Part shown: positions 46,197 through 59,700 of the stretch, piece by piece | Layout: each line of letters opens with the position of its first letter | How positions within the stretch are numbered: the first letter of the stretch is position 1 | Assembly (NCBI GenBank): GCA_019787685.1 | Contig: JAHNUO010000001.1 | Coordinates: 3,038,001 to 3,102,000 of the forward strand | Source: Chiua virens | Taxonomy: Eukaryota; Basidiomycota; Agaricomycetes; Boletales; Boletaceae | Length of the DNA stretch: 64,000 nucleotides | Reading direction: 5' to 3' | Made by a program: the position numbers and the translations under genes | Notes under the pieces: generated by a model | The model's input: the letters and a program-made list of their open reading frames with translations, nothing else | Database searches by the model: none | What the model was told of the DNA's origin: nothing

Positions 46197-48465
46197 ATGT
46201 ACGTGTATTCGACAATGCTCGGACAGTTCAAGGCTACTAACCCTCCGAACCAGGGCCGCATCCCGAGTACAGACCCCAGTCAATCTCAAGGAACGCATCG
46301 CAGCACTCCAGCAACGCAGCGTGTCGCCCAACACCCACCAGTCCTGCCCAAGCAGCACCCCGAGGAGTGCCTAGTCCCAGCTCGAAAGGCGGTCTACGAG
46401 ACAAAATCGCAAAGTTTGAAGAAAAAGGAGGTGTGCCTGTCCCGCTGGGGAGTTTTGCGATGGGCGCGCCTCAGCTGGCAGAAAACGCACCGTCCAAAAA
46501 GCGCGGTGAGCTCTACGGGAACCGTGTCCCCGGTCTGGGTCGGCCGAGCGGACCGCCCAACATGCCAAGTCGTGCGGGATCGCCATGCGCGACTGATGCG
46601 GAGGACGGCGCGGGTGCCAGTACTGCCCCGAGGAAGCGGTGTATTTCCACGGGTGCGACGTTGTCGAGCGGGACTCCCAGTACGTTTTCGACGGACGAGC
46701 CTGTGCCGGCGTTGCCAAACGGTCTTGTTGGGACGCAGCAGAGACGCAATTCGCTCGCGGTCAACTTTGGGTCTGGGAGACGCGCTATGAGCGCGAGTGA
46801 TGCAGAGGGTGCAGTGGTAGATATCGTCGACGCATCATCTTTTTCACCGCCCTCGCCGCCACCCGAGAAACCGCCCGAATTGGCCGAGCCGGCGTCTGCT
46901 TCGCCCATGGGTGAATCAGAACCTCCTCTGGAAGCAACGGAGGACACGCCGGAGAGCGCGGAGCTACCGCCTAGCTTCAGCTTCCCAAGCTGATACGTCG
47001 CCTGAAGATCAACATCCATCCCCTGCCTCCGAGGTCTCACAGTCTCCTACCAAGGAGAGTCTCTCGGACTATGAATCTGCGCCTCAGTCGGCCGGCTCTC
47101 ACCCGTCCCCGTTACTCCCTGAACCAGCCTCTGCCCCCTCACCTTCAGTGCCTAATGATACCTCGTCTGATATTCTCCAGCCTACGTTTATTCCTACAGA
47201 GACTGTCGCTATCAGTCCTCCAATATCACCCCCCTCCACCAACAACGCGACTTCCTGCGTCAGCAGTGTCACTATCCATGTACCCGCAGAGCCTGTACCT
47301 CCCAGCATACCCTCACCCGATCTAACCACTGAAGTACCCACCCAGAGTAAATCGACGTTCAAGGCTGTCGTTCATCGCAAGGTCACCGAGTTGCCCGTTG
47401 CGCCTGGTTCATCCGGCCTTGTTCCACCTGCCACCCTACAGGTCACAAAGCAACGACGCGTCTCCGGCAAAGTCGTCGACGTGTCCACCAGCCCTAACCA
47501 CAGGGATTTGGCCGTGCTGTTGGAGGATGCGGCATTACTGGAGTTGAGGCTCACAGAAGGCGACAGCAGGACGAAAGACCTCGCGAAGACCCCTACGAGC
47601 GCGACGTTTGGACCAGATCTTCGACATGCGTCGGCTTCCACTCTCACTGAGCACGTGCCTATACCCTCTGTCGACAGTGGTTCGCAATCAGGGCGTTCCG
47701 TATCCATCCCCTCCATCAGAGAGCCCTTGGCCGATGGGGACATCCCCGAGGAGGAAGAAACGGACGGCCGGAGTCTTGCATCCACGACGTTCTCGGGACG
47801 GTCGCTGTCGCAACGCAAATACCTCGCTAGTATCTACCGTCTAGGCCGACGGTCGTCCGGCTACATGCCCGGTGCTTATCCACGGGACAGTATGTCAATG
47901 TCATCGGAAGACTCGTCGCCCGTGGCAACGCCGTCTGACAACGGCAAGCGCAAGGGATTCGGGATCGCGTGGCCGAGTTCGTCCCCCAAGAGGGGTGGTT
48001 CGACCGTCAGCCGTTCGAGTTCGTTTGCGGACAAGATTTTCCACCGGAATCGAACACGATCCAACGTAAGCACGGCAGACCAAGGTATGTCTCATCCTAC
48101 TTTTGTACCAGGGCACGTTTGGTGACTCGCACGTGGACGCAGGGTCAGAACGCGGTTCGTTGTATGAGTCATCGCAACCGAATCTGTCGCTCTCGTTTCC
48201 TGCCGAATTATCGGCCGAGCGCCATCCTGGCGAGGTGGACGTGGGTGCTCGGCCGACGTCATGGATATCAACTGGCGACTCGACTTCCGAGTTCTCGCCT
48301 GCCTCGAGTTTTCTGGACAAGGATATCTTTGATGCGTTCCCTTCTGTTCCACAAACGCTACCGCCTGGATTCCACCTCGATGCAGACCATGACGGTGTGG
48401 GACGTGCAAGTACCCTTCCAGTCAAGGGGCGAAAACAAGTCAACCAGCGACTCTCGATGATGTGA
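46197..48465 (+). CDS. Ser/Pro-rich disordered protein, conserved in Agaricomycetes; start codon split by an intron
   Basis: The start codon seems to be split: AT at 46197-46198, an intron with GTACGT donor and CTACTAAC branch site (46199-46253), then G and GCC GCA TCC, giving MAASRVQTPVNLKERIAALQ. Further on come SSKGGLRDKIAKFEEKGGVP and KKRGELYGNRVPGLGRPSGP, which look like the conserved core. About 600 residues of low-complexity Ser/Pro/Glu-rich sequence follow, with one intron (donor near 48085, acceptor TACCAG), ending GRKQVNQRLSMM at 48465. Two single extra bases (about 46327-46340 and 46985-46990) separate the three open stretches. No catalytic domain; function unknown, possibly a scaffold. 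Confidence 0.7.
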
Positions 48466-50218
48466 CATGCATGCTAGATTCCTCTTTTATTTTCCATTAT
48501 GAAGGCCGTTCTATTCATTTAGGTTGTCTTTTGTCGAGGGTGGCGGCCACAACTCTCAATATCTCTCTAATCACAACCACCACAACAACATCGCTCGCTT
48601 TCTGAAGTCTCGCGCTGCGCGTTTTCTGTTTCTGTTTCTCTCTCTTCCTTGTTTTGCTTGCTTGCTCGGTACACTAATCCCTGTTGGCATGGTACGCGCA
48701 ATGACTTTTCATCCTATTCCTCTTCTGTCTAGTGCTGCTCAATCTACTCAACTCGATACATATTGTCATCCATTCTGGTTGGAAAGCAAACACAGTTGTT
48801 TTGAGACGTGTTGCATTTGTGGGAGGGAGAAATGGAAGAGAAGAGGTTCCGCGGAGATGTATGATACGTGCTTGCCGGAGTCCCCTTGAGTTTATGAGTT
48901 ACGCGAGCGTATCGTGACATGCAATGCTCTGACCGTAAGATGCATTACGGATGTGTTCCTGGCAGATTCGTCGTGTCTCGGGGGTGTCCGTTGCTCAGCT
49001 TCTGAATCATCGCACTCTCGTAAGCCGATACAGGTTGCGGCCCTGAACGGTCCGGTATACGCGGTATCGCAGTCGTAACAGGTCCGAGCTAGACACGTTC
49101 GTGTATCCCTCTCGTTATACCATCCAGGTGGACATTTCGACACGAAACTGAACATGGAGCTGTGTATATGAAAACCCCGTTCGTAGCGTGCCCTCTCAAT
49201 CTGCGTCCCAAGTTGCAACGGTGCAAAGGCAACGTTGGCGGTGCCTCTCCCCAACATGTCCCCATCGCCGTCTCGCGTGGTGTCCTTGAAAAGGTCACAC
49301 CATTCTCCATCTGCGGTATATTGACAAGTGCATGTGTGCAAAGACACATTACCGTCTCGCGTGGTGTCCTCGAAAACGGGGGCCACACCATTCTCCATCT
49401 GTGTGGGCACATTGACAAGCAAAGACAACGTTGACAGTGCCCAATCCCAACCTGTCTCCATCGCCGTCGCGCGTGGTGCTCTATGATAAGAAATCACACC
49501 ATACCAGTGCTGTGTGCAGGCCGTTCGTTTTTATCGTTTGCCGTGTTATCAGGGATGGGTTATTATTGCCCATCGCCTGTGCATTTTTGTTCGTGTACGG
49601 TGTTCTCAGGCTCGTCGGGGATGTGAATAGCGTTTGGATGGGTCGTATATGGTTCCCGGACTTATCCGTGTTAGTGTGCGCAGCGATGGTAATCCTGTAC
49701 CGGATTGGACATACTGGTCGTCGCAGATCCGGGATGTGGTGATGACAGCCTGAGTCATAAAGTGGCGACGCGTACGCGTCGGGGCACTGCATTACCGCTC
49801 AGGAGTTTCCGCAGAGAACGACGATCGATATTGGGCCCAGTGGCAAGACCCAAGGGTGCTTGATCTGGAGGGATCGAATGAGAAGAGTGACAATTGTGCT
49901 GGAACGACGGCCGCCTTAAAGTGGAGGTTCGCGACCGAGTCGAGGAAAGAGTGGCCGGCAAGTTCCTGTATGAAATCTGATGCCCTCTGCCTGGGTTCCT
50001 GTCGAGTGGGAGTCATATTGGGACATTGCCTGTTTACTCGGCATTTAATTGAGTGCCTCGTTGAGTTGGCGTTGTGGGATCTAACGAGCTGTTTGATCTG
50101 GCAAACCCGGAAATAATATGAATCGAGATAGATCTAGATCTCGTAACTATCTCAGACAAATTCTTATATATAACACGTACACAGCGCCGTCTCTTTTTTT
50201 CTTTTCTTCTGCCTCCCC
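48466..50218. other. Gene-poor spacer with a degenerate tandem repeat
   Basis: Apart from the repeat at 49255-49500, no gene or RNA was recognised. The last 60 bases before 50219 are pyrimidine-rich (TTTTTTTCTTTTCTTCTGCC), a common fungal promoter feature. Confidence 0.4.
49255..49500. repeat. Degenerate tandem repeat, three units of about 85-110 bp
   Basis: CCGTCNCGCGTGGTG starts at about 49268, 49352 and 49464. Each is followed by a GAAAA- or GATAAG-containing stretch and then by CACACCAT; between units runs TTGACAAG..CAAAGACA. Spacing is 84 and 112 bases. Confidence 0.65.
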
Positions 50219-51561
50219 ATGACAGAGTACACAACCTCGCCAGAAGCGATAGAGGTTGGCAGAAACTCAAGGGATCGCACTGTCAACTGGGTTCGTTCCC
50301 ATTCCCCTTATAACCCACACCTCCACTCCCCAGACAGTCCCCCATCCGTCTCTGGCGACATCGAGGACCGCGACTCAGACGACAGCTCCCACTCCCTCCC
50401 CCCAAAGATGGTCCTCAGATACGGTGGCGGTCGCGCTGACATCCCCATCTCCCACTGGCACTATGAGAATAGAAATGACCCTTCCCGCCATCCCCGTCCT
50501 CGTCCCAACACCCCCTATCACTCTCACGACCGCGCGAGGTCCGCCACAGATGTCTATCCCCCTCCCCACCCCCGTTATCGTGACCGTGACCGTCCCTCGA
50601 GCCATCACCACGCTCCCCGTCATGGCAGTCTCCCAAGGGCATATGAGGACGACTTCTCGACACCTCCCGAAGAGATCCACATCCTTCCTTCTGATCCAAA
50701 AGTGCAACCTCATCGCTCCACCGGGACATACAGACCCCGTCGGTCGTCAGAACCTCAACGTCGTCAGCCGGCGCAGGCTGCCCCCCTCGAGGACGAGCCA
50801 GAGGTGATCGAACCACTCCCCCCACGTCCCCCAAATCATGTCGAGGCTCCCCCGCCCGTCATGTATTCACACTCCCAGCACATTCACGACCCTTACGATC
50901 ATCAACACCCCAGTCACTCACACTCACGTGGCAATCGACCCCCGCCGTCGATCGTTTACGCCGCAGGGCATCACCATGCGAGCGATCATTACGTCCCACC
51001 TACTATTGTTTATGCACCACATAAAGCTCCCGGCATGACTTATACCGTATCTGCCCCCACTGGGTCTGGTTTCCCCCAGTATCCGCGTATCACTGCCACC
51101 CCGTACAATCCTGTGCGCAGTAATCTCTCATCTGTCCAGGAAGAACCACGCTATGGGCCTAGAGCCCCTTCTCGCGCACAGACTCCCATCAGCGACGCAG
51201 CGAGCGGTGACTCTGGCAGCACCTATTACATCATTCCCACCCCCGGCCAAAAAGTGAAAGTCCTGGTACGCATTTTCCGACGTCCACCCTCCCCTTCATT
51301 CTCATTGCTAGGAACAGCCTGCTAACAATACGGCGTTTACAGGTCGGACCCGAGCCATCGCTTTACACAGCAAGTTCTACCACTAAATCGGCTTCATCGC
51401 CTCGCTCGCCCTATTCGGGTGCGAGTAGTGGTGGCGGAATCAAAAAACCGCTGTTTAGTCGGCTGATGAGCTTTGCCTCAGATTTACGCCCGTCTAGAAA
51501 AATTCTGCACCGCCGACACTCCCTTGACAATTCGGCCCGTGCGCGATCCCGTGATCGTTGA
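50219..51561 (+). CDS. His/Pro/Tyr-rich disordered protein of unknown function
   Basis: Two exons. The first (50219 to about 51265) opens with MTEYTTSPEAIEVGRNSRDR and continues with long His/Pro/Arg-rich stretches (for example SHHHAPRHGSLPRAYEDDF and VPPTIVYAPHKAPGMTY). It ends TYYIIPTPGQKVKVL before a 77-nt intron with a CTAAC branch site. The second exon gives VGPEPSLYTASSTTKSASSP, then the basic segment KKPLFSRLMSFASDLRPSRK and ARSRDR, TGA at 51559-51561. The frame is intact over 1 kb of unusual composition, which supports a real gene. The C-terminal basic amphipathic stretch could bind membranes or nucleic acid; that is inference. Similar disordered proteins occur in Agaricomycetes, without known function. 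Confidence 0.7.
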
Positions 51562-54500
51562 TAATTTCCGTTTTTTTCCTCCGCTGTCTTGCTGTCTTTT
51601 GTTTCCGTTTTTGGCTCGCAGTTAAGGTTCTTGTGAAGCGAATAAGGACACCTTGAAGGATATGCTGTAGGTCAACAGCCTCATGGAACTCTCATAATCT
51701 CTTTTTCCGACTCTGATAGACTGTTTCGACGATTTGGGCATTTTGTATGAAACCACACTGTAGCTCTAACACGCACAACCACTCTCCTTTTTCTTTTATT
51801 TTTCTCGCTGCATCAGCTTCTATCTCGCCGCATGGTACCACAATCTTCTTCCATGTTGCCTTGATTCAGGATAACTTATGAACCTTCCCTTTTCTCTCGA
51901 TTTCTCCCAGCGATACCGTACTTGTCTGTTTCTTCTCCCTTGGCTTCATGCACGCATGTTGTAGTAGTGCCATGTGATGTGCTTCTTTCACTAATACCAT
52001 TTTCAGCACGGTATGCTTTGTAGCGTTGTATCGTTGTAGTCGATGCGTCGTCGCAAGCACCCCAATTCATTATAGACTTGTAGCCATCATCATCATGTGG
52101 TGTGGGGGACCAGTGACCACGTTGACAAATGTCACGTCGTGATCAACTTGTCTGCACGGGCTTTGGAGTGGGTCCCTAAACCATGAGTTCGAGGAAGTCC
52201 ATCAGGGTCGCCGATCTCATGTTTGGAAGCCCCATCGATTGCCCCATCGATATATGAGGTATGATATCATGACCGCGCACATCTAGGCCTGTGGCGACGC
52301 GTCGCACGCGCCGGCCACGCCACACGTTGTTCATTCACCCGTGACACGAATGCACACAGGGGTCTGTACATCAACAGCGTGATTGAGATGTGTATGCGGG
52401 CTGTACGGTGCACTGTAATTAGAGTCTATTAGGTGTACACATTAGCGATGACGAGAGACGGTCTGGGTGCACTGGCGGTGTACGTGATAGGTACGTGGCA
52501 CGCCACGACTGCTCGCTTCTGACGTGTAAGTAGTACCTTTTGCGTACATCCAGTCCTATCCGAGTCGTACGACGCTGGCCCGTGAGTACGTGCGTTGTCA
52601 GCATGGGACGGTCGTTTCTCGCGTCACAAAAGTGGCCTGCTTTTTCTTATCAGTATTTTTAGTTGGCGAGCGGTGTCTTGTCCATGCGATGCGGCGAACC
52701 TCGGCCGAAGGCTCATCGCCGTTCACTGAGAGGGGTCTCGAGCGCGCGTGTTTCGGTTCTGCTGCTTCTTCGCTTCTTCGTCGCCAAGTCCCAAGCACGT
52801 TGACGCGTCGCTTTCGCCTACGATCCCGGCGGTGTTCCGCGTGTCGTTATCAGCGAGATGTCGATGTCTGATATCGACACTGGGCAGGCGTGACTCGAAT
52901 GCGGTTTTGCCCGAGATTGAGCGTCAGCCTTTGACGGCGCGCGCAGAGGTTGATCCGTCTGTATATGTGGTCGTCAACATGGCCACGCGTCATGTATCAT
53001 TGTACCGGGTCATGACGCTGAGTGTATGATGGGATGGAACGCCCGCATCTGTTCATCTGTTCATCGCATGACAAGCTGTATCTGTCATAGGGTCATCTCA
53101 TGCAGTGATACGCACGCCACGTCCGCCACGTCTTTCGATCGCGAATCGAATTGAAGCGGCGTGCGCCTCACGCGCGTCTCTCGGCGGGGGAGGAGGAGAT
53201 ACGGACGCGAACGCGGGCAATACCAGGAACGCGCGTTTATCGGGTACGATCGAGAACTCGGGGGACAAGATGGGATCATGATGGGGCCTCGGGCGAATCC
53301 GATTCAGTTGCCATGCTGACCAAGCCCGTCACATCGACGGGCCCGCGTCCAGCATACCGGGCAGACTCGGATACACTACCAGGCGATGCAGATCGTCCCG
53401 TCCGTCGATGGACATGTCTAGGTTAACCTTTTTTTACGCTTATGCGTTGCAAGCGAGGGTGCGTTGTCGGCTGAACCGTTCGTTGTCCGTGTCCGATTTT
53501 CGGGGACCGAGGAGAGGTGCAATGTCCTCGGGTTGGGAATCCAAGTGAGAGCACTCTCACGTCACGCGTAGGCGTTGACGTACAAGTGGAATCAACACTT
53601 CATGGTCGCCTTCATGATCTCGTACAGGTCGCATATTGGCGCGATCTTATCGCGAACAAGAGAGCGCAGTCTGGACTCGCGCTTCCCGTTTTCTGGCGCG
53701 AGGCTGTTCCAAGGTTTGGTCGACGCGGACCAATGGTGCTATGAATCGGAGTTTGGAGTACGTTTGGACTTTTTCGGGTACATCTTCTTCACATCGCCTT
53801 CATTTGCTTTGTGCTCTTCGCGATGTTCCAAGGCTGGTAGCCGTGACCTTGTGACACTCATCGTATTTCAAACGACGAGGATCGATATGGGATGCAACGG
53901 CATCATGAGTGGTGCTTGCCAATACAGGTCGTTATTATTGTTGGAGTCATACTGCGCGGGGGTTTTGCGATTGATAATGAAAGCGCAGCCAAGGGCAACT
54001 GAAAAGGGCTTGGTTCTGTGTAGGCGGTCCAGAATGATTGACCGGAGGAGGTAAGAATGAAGACAGGGTGTTATCGTGACACGTAATATGCTATCTCGTA
54101 TGACTTGTACTCTAGCGCTTATGGAGCAACGACTGGACGCGATGACGATCCGGACACATCGTCCATGTGATACTCACGGGTGTATATTTGGGCGATTGTC
54201 CGCCGTGTAGACGTTTGTCATCCACTTGGCAACCGTTGCCGTGCGCTGCGATTCCTCTTTATGAACCCAACATGACGACACGTCTTCGCCAAAAATAAAG
54301 ATCCATCTGGTAGGTTTCCGCGTCGGGAGCGGAGAATGTATTAGATCACTCGGCCCTTGGGTTGACGTATGGAGGGCCAAGGGGTTTCATGGTCGGCTCG
54401 TCTCCCGACGTTCCGACTGCGTTCGTTTTGCTTTTCGTTTGACATGTGCCCGGGATGTTGGGATCTGCGTGCGATCCCAGTCGGAGGTTATGTGCGCGTC

Positions 54501-56701
54501 ATACCCAGGCATCGGCCGGCGACCGGGTACAGTTACTGGCCAATAGCCAACATCGACCCGTATGGGGATAGCAATGACAGATAAATATCATTGCTGTATG
54601 GTCATATGAACCCCGTGCCATCAGCGATCGAATAGAACAAGGAAAACCGATACATACCTAGCGTCGAAGCCTAGGACGCTGACAAACACGGTACCCGATT
54701 CTGGGGCTCTGACAGCCGGACCCCAAGAAGCCACAGGAAATAAGTCATAAAAAAAGAGGACCAAACTGGGCTTGGGTTGAGCAACATGCATTCGAAGCAT
54801 CGATGGCGTTTGCGATACGCGCTCAAACATTTTCGTTCAATGAATTGGCGCAGTCGCGCGTGGCCAGGAGATCGGCGCTTCGAGTGCGGGCGCCCGCATA
54901 AAGTGCGTTTTACTTGGAGCGAGGGAAAAAGCTGTCCTCACTTCTCGAACACGATGCGTGCCACACGCGACAACGTGCGCCCGGAATGGGGCCACGCAGA
55001 GGCTATCCACGTGGATCGGAATCGGAATGGCGTTATTTGGAGAGGACGGCTCGGACGCAGAGTGCGCTCGTCTTCATCAATATATCGAACATTGAATATG
55101 AAGAAAATGCATGTTCTGACCGGCGATGTGGCATTAGAGGGATGAAGGGGCGAAACGTTATCAGGTAGTCCGAGATGAAAATGTTGCGTCATCAATGTTC
55201 TGACGCTGTGAACACCGGCGAGGGAAAATGGACGACAATGGATGGCGATTGAGGGTGTCTTGGCTTGGACGGCAGTCAGTGGCGGCGGTGGTCTCAAATT
55301 ACACTCGTTATCGTGTCGACGATCGTGAACAGCCTGTGGCTGCTTGTGGCTGCTTGTGGCAAGTGCAGTGGAAGAAGCTATGGACGAAGTTAGAGCGGAA
55401 GGATGTTGCGAAAACAGAATTTGAAACCAACCACAGACGCAGTTGGTGGCACCAGGAAGGAGAGAAGTTGACGAACGTGAAAAAGGGGTGTCGTGCAAGC
55501 CAGAAAGCGGTAACCAGGAAATATTTTAGAGTTCAATTATTGGAAATGGAGGGGCTTCGCCAGGAGGACCTGAAGGCAGGATGAAAGGTCATGTTACAGA
55601 AGGGGAGCGGTCCGAGACCGGATGCGCCACGAAAGATCAGTTGTCAGCATCAAACTCAAGCTTGACAGCGGGTAGGAGGAACACGGGAAGATAGAAGGAG
55701 GGAAGACAGACCAAACTCACCAAACACTCCTGTATGCCAACGTAATAATGCGTGGTTTCATGTTAGAAATAGGCAGGAGCAAAGATAGCATGTGTGCATG
55801 CGGTGCCTGCACGCCATCTAGGAAAAGACACGAAAATGTTTCATCGATAATCGTTCCTTCGCAGGCACGGCAACCACGGCTGGACGCCATGAGCATGAGA
55901 CGGCGATGCCCAGAGGCAGGACTGGAAGCTGATACACATGGCCAACTTCTGCCCACTCAGAGACCACTCATCTCGCTGGCTTTCTCGTACTGCCTGGACG
56001 TTGCCACCCAGCGTTCGTCAGCAACAACTTCAAGCAAAGAAATTTCCTCGGAGATGGAAGACGGTACACACAAACTGGTTAGAAACTGGACGGCATGGTG
56101 TCAAGCAAGCATGGATACTGTACAGGAAATATCGTGCTGGATTAAGGGGTGGGTAGGATGGGGGATAACGCGAAGAAATCATGTCACTGTCAGCCAACTC
56201 GACACCCTGTCGTCGTGAGCGTTGTGTACGCAACGAAAAAATGTGGACGAACGTTGGCCGAACGGGTGGCTGTCGCAGCAAGGTGAGAAACATCGATAAT
56301 CTTAGGGGTCATGATTTCATATCTAGGGGTGCATCGTTGCGATACACGCGCACAACGAAGAGAGAGTCTGGCGTAGTCGATGGCGATAAAGTGGACGAAC
56401 CAGAAAGCGGACGATCGTCATGTGGATAGAATGTCACGGTGACCGGTACACATGATTATGGCTCGGACTCTGAAAAATGAGGTGCTACCAGTAGGCGTGG
56501 TATAGGCGCAAGATACGGCCTGAAATGACGAATGGGATATGGATGGATCTGATCGAGGCGAAACGTGTCTACGTGGAAGCTGGGGTAAGTAGGGTGGGGA
56601 TGAAGAGGACGGTAATGATACTATTATGTAAGTAGTGACTTGTAACTGAGGCGCGTCACATGGTCGGCGTGACCTTGACACTACCATAGTAACTAACTGA
56701 C
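51562..56701. other. Long region without a recognisable gene
   Basis: About 5.1 kb with only short open frames on both strands, none with a known motif or a good chain of splice sites. The left part is T-rich and must include the 3' end of the upstream gene. From 52.3 to 54.0 kb the DNA is richer in CG dinucleotides than elsewhere. Some frames (53575-54054 plus, 55498-54938 minus) exceed 150 codons but look like chance. A fast-evolving or non-coding gene cannot be excluded. Confidence 0.4.
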
Positions 56702-59700
56702 ATGTCTAGTCCAGAGAGCTTAGTCGCCCGTATTATCCCTGCGCGTGGAGCCGCACAGAAAGCGTCAGCGAGCTTTGCAGAACAACTCACTGACTCCCCG
56801 GGTCGCTCAGATGGCGACTCTCCATCGTCGTCCAACCCTTTTCGTGAACCTGCTCAAAGAACAAAGAACATCAAATATCGCTACACTGCAACCGGGAAGC
56901 ATCTGTCTTCCCCGCTCAAAGGCAGCCCTTCATCTCCGGAGAGAAAGTTGGCCAAACCAGCCAAGCGCATGGTCAACTTCACTACGCCAGCACCCACATC
57001 ACATGTGTCCAAAGCCAAACTACCCGCTGTGGCAACGACGTCGCGTAAACGCAAGGCCTCCACTTCCTGCTTTCGCAAGGAAGACGTCCTCAACTCCATT
57101 TTCCTGGCCTCTCCGTCACCCTTATCGAGCCCTCCGACTTCACCTACCATCTCCACCAAAGACCTTCCGCCCTCGCCAACCACCGCACCCAAGGCGTCCA
57201 TTCAGGGCTCCCTGAAGCGACTTCCATTTTCGAAAGCCCTCTCACTTCGTGCCTTGGAACCTTCCGAATCAAAGTTCAGCGTACTCTCACAGCCCCTGTC
57301 TCCCAAACGGAAGCAAAAGAAGAGTAAGCCAAATGCAAACAAGTCGCTTGACTACCTGGGATATTGGAAGTTCCGTTTGGGTACTCGTCAACCAGGCTGG
57401 CATACTTGCGGACCATACTGTACAGCCTCACGATGATCTCAAGTCGCTTGAACCGCGTATGTGGTGGCCCGCCCAGGTGAGTTATACGTCGACATCCAAG
57501 GCGGGTACTCTATATGCGTCACCGTAGGTTGTCCAGAAACAACCTCTTCGCGTATCATTGTTCGGGGACTATCCATCTTCGTCCTCGACTAGTAGAGGCC
57601 TCTGTACGATCTTTGCTCCCTCTTCTTCGAACATCCAATCCATTAATGGCGACAGTGGTGTCAAACGCTTCTCGCGCACCACTTTTCGCCTCACTTCCTC
57701 GTCCATAGATGACAGCACTGGCCCTCCCGCTAAAAGGCCACGTGTCGCAGAGGATACATCTATCGAAGACAAGTGGGAGTCGGCTGTCCAGGGTATGGAA
57801 AAGGCTTCGACGCTCGAGCGAGATGGACTTCCTGCACTTTTATCCACTTATGCCGCCGAAGGAGGCACTTCTTACGACTCTCTCGACGACTCAGATCCCG
57901 ACATGTCCGACCTTCGACCGTCTTCGCACAAGTCTGCTTGGAAAAAGACAAAGACAACCGAGCCGAAGAGGAAATTGAAAGCGCAGCGATCCCGAGCTAA
58001 TTTCAAGGACGACATGAGCGAGGACATGCCATGCAGGGCTTCGCCCTGTCCTCCGGATCCGACGCTCCAGATTCCTGGCGAACTCGTTCTCGCCTTGGCC
58101 CCAAAAACGGGAACCTCTTATTGGCCAGCCAGGATTCTAGCACACGTCCCGGATCAGAAGGAGAAATACATGATTAAATTCTTGGACGATGAAGAATACG
58201 TAATTTCAAGGGATAAGTTTTGGACCTCTGAAGAGGAGCAATTCGCCCGCTGTACACTGGGAGAATGGGAAAGTGCAGTCAAGACAAACGAGGATCCCGA
58301 GTCCGAAGACGAGGCTAGCGAGGGCGGCACCGACGACGCGAACGTCGAAGATCCCAACGACATCACCAGTTTGGCGCCGCCCCCACTCCCAGAGGATTTT
58401 GAAAATCTCTCCGTTCGCGCACAGCTGGCATATGTGAAACCCGTCTTGCGAGCGATTTTGAGCAAGCAATATGCACCCGCGAGGAATAAGCACGAGGCCT
58501 TCATGAGGGGTGGGGCGGCGAGGAGTGGGCTGTGGAAGTCGGCGGGCGTGAGGGGGGGCTTGGATGCACGTTTCATCAAGGGGGTTCAGAAGGCGATCTG
58601 TAAATGGGTACTTGGGGACAGCAAGCCGAAACCCGGAAAGCTGGACACTGGGGATATCGTGGTCGGAGCTAGCGGTACAGAGGAGCCGGGTGGAGCACAG
58701 GGAGAAACCAGTATCAAGACCACTTCTTCTGAAGCCAATCCGATGGAGATTTCGCCTCGTGATCCCACGGAGGACGATGCAATGCAAGGTGTCGAAGGTG
58801 TGGTCATTTCGGGGGCTGTATCCCCGGACAAGAATCGTGGCATCGTCAATGGGACTTCACTTCTGTCCGAATCTGACAAGCAGGTCGAGGCCGCCGAGGG
58901 CTCTGCGATGGTTGTTGATGGGCATGAGCAGGTAGCGTGCATTTCAGTCAGTTTTGATCTATCCAACACGAACCATGAGTTGCAGAAACCAGCGTCGTTA
59001 CCTGCCCCCACGAATGGCGTAATTCTGAGTCCCCTAGTCACGCAAGCTTCTCTGGCACTCAAGAGTCAATTGGATGTATGGTGTATTATACTTATGAGAT
59101 CTACCTCTGAACACTCAGTAGCTTCTGGCCGAAGTTTCGCAAGCAGTCGCAACCGAACCGTCACTATTACCATCTCATCCCGAGGTACCTCGGTTGAAGG
59201 CTGATTTATTGGACATGACACACAAGGTAATGTATAGTCCTATCGCCGTGGGTGTCCCCTTAATCCCCGTTATAGGATACTTCTTCCCAGCCGAGCCCAC
59301 TTACTCCTATTTCGAGCGAAGACCAGCAGCCTAAGGTAACCTCTCAGAGTGCCTTGGTCGTGTGCGAGGAGTTTGAGATTTTATCTGACATCGAGAGACT
59401 CGACGTAAGTGCAACTCTTGCCATTCCGAGTCGTCGTCGCTGACTGGTATACTGTTGTTAGTATTGTCTCAATGTGCTCCTCCCCGAAGCTATCCAACAG
59501 CTCCTTCTTTGGCAGTCCGGTGAACGTACCTCTGCTCCGCTTCTCTCTCCTGAAGAGGAGCAGCGACTGCATGGCGTAGGTGCTCGCAAAGCCGTAGAGA
59601 CAGACTGGGTGGACGACGTGATGAGGCTTCGAGCAGCAAGTGCTAGAGCATGGGGCATCGATTTGAACAAGAAAACAGAGGAGAAGAAAGTGGGGGCTAC

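Noticed and set aside
50120..50146. AT-rich palindrome-like GATAGATCTAGATC
   Set aside because: The arms are not exact beyond a short core, and it looks like ordinary promoter AT-rich DNA.
54938..55498. A 186-codon minus-strand open frame, and a 159-codon plus frame at 53575-54054
   Set aside because: No recognisable motif, no supporting splice context, and composition typical of chance open frames in CG-rich DNA.
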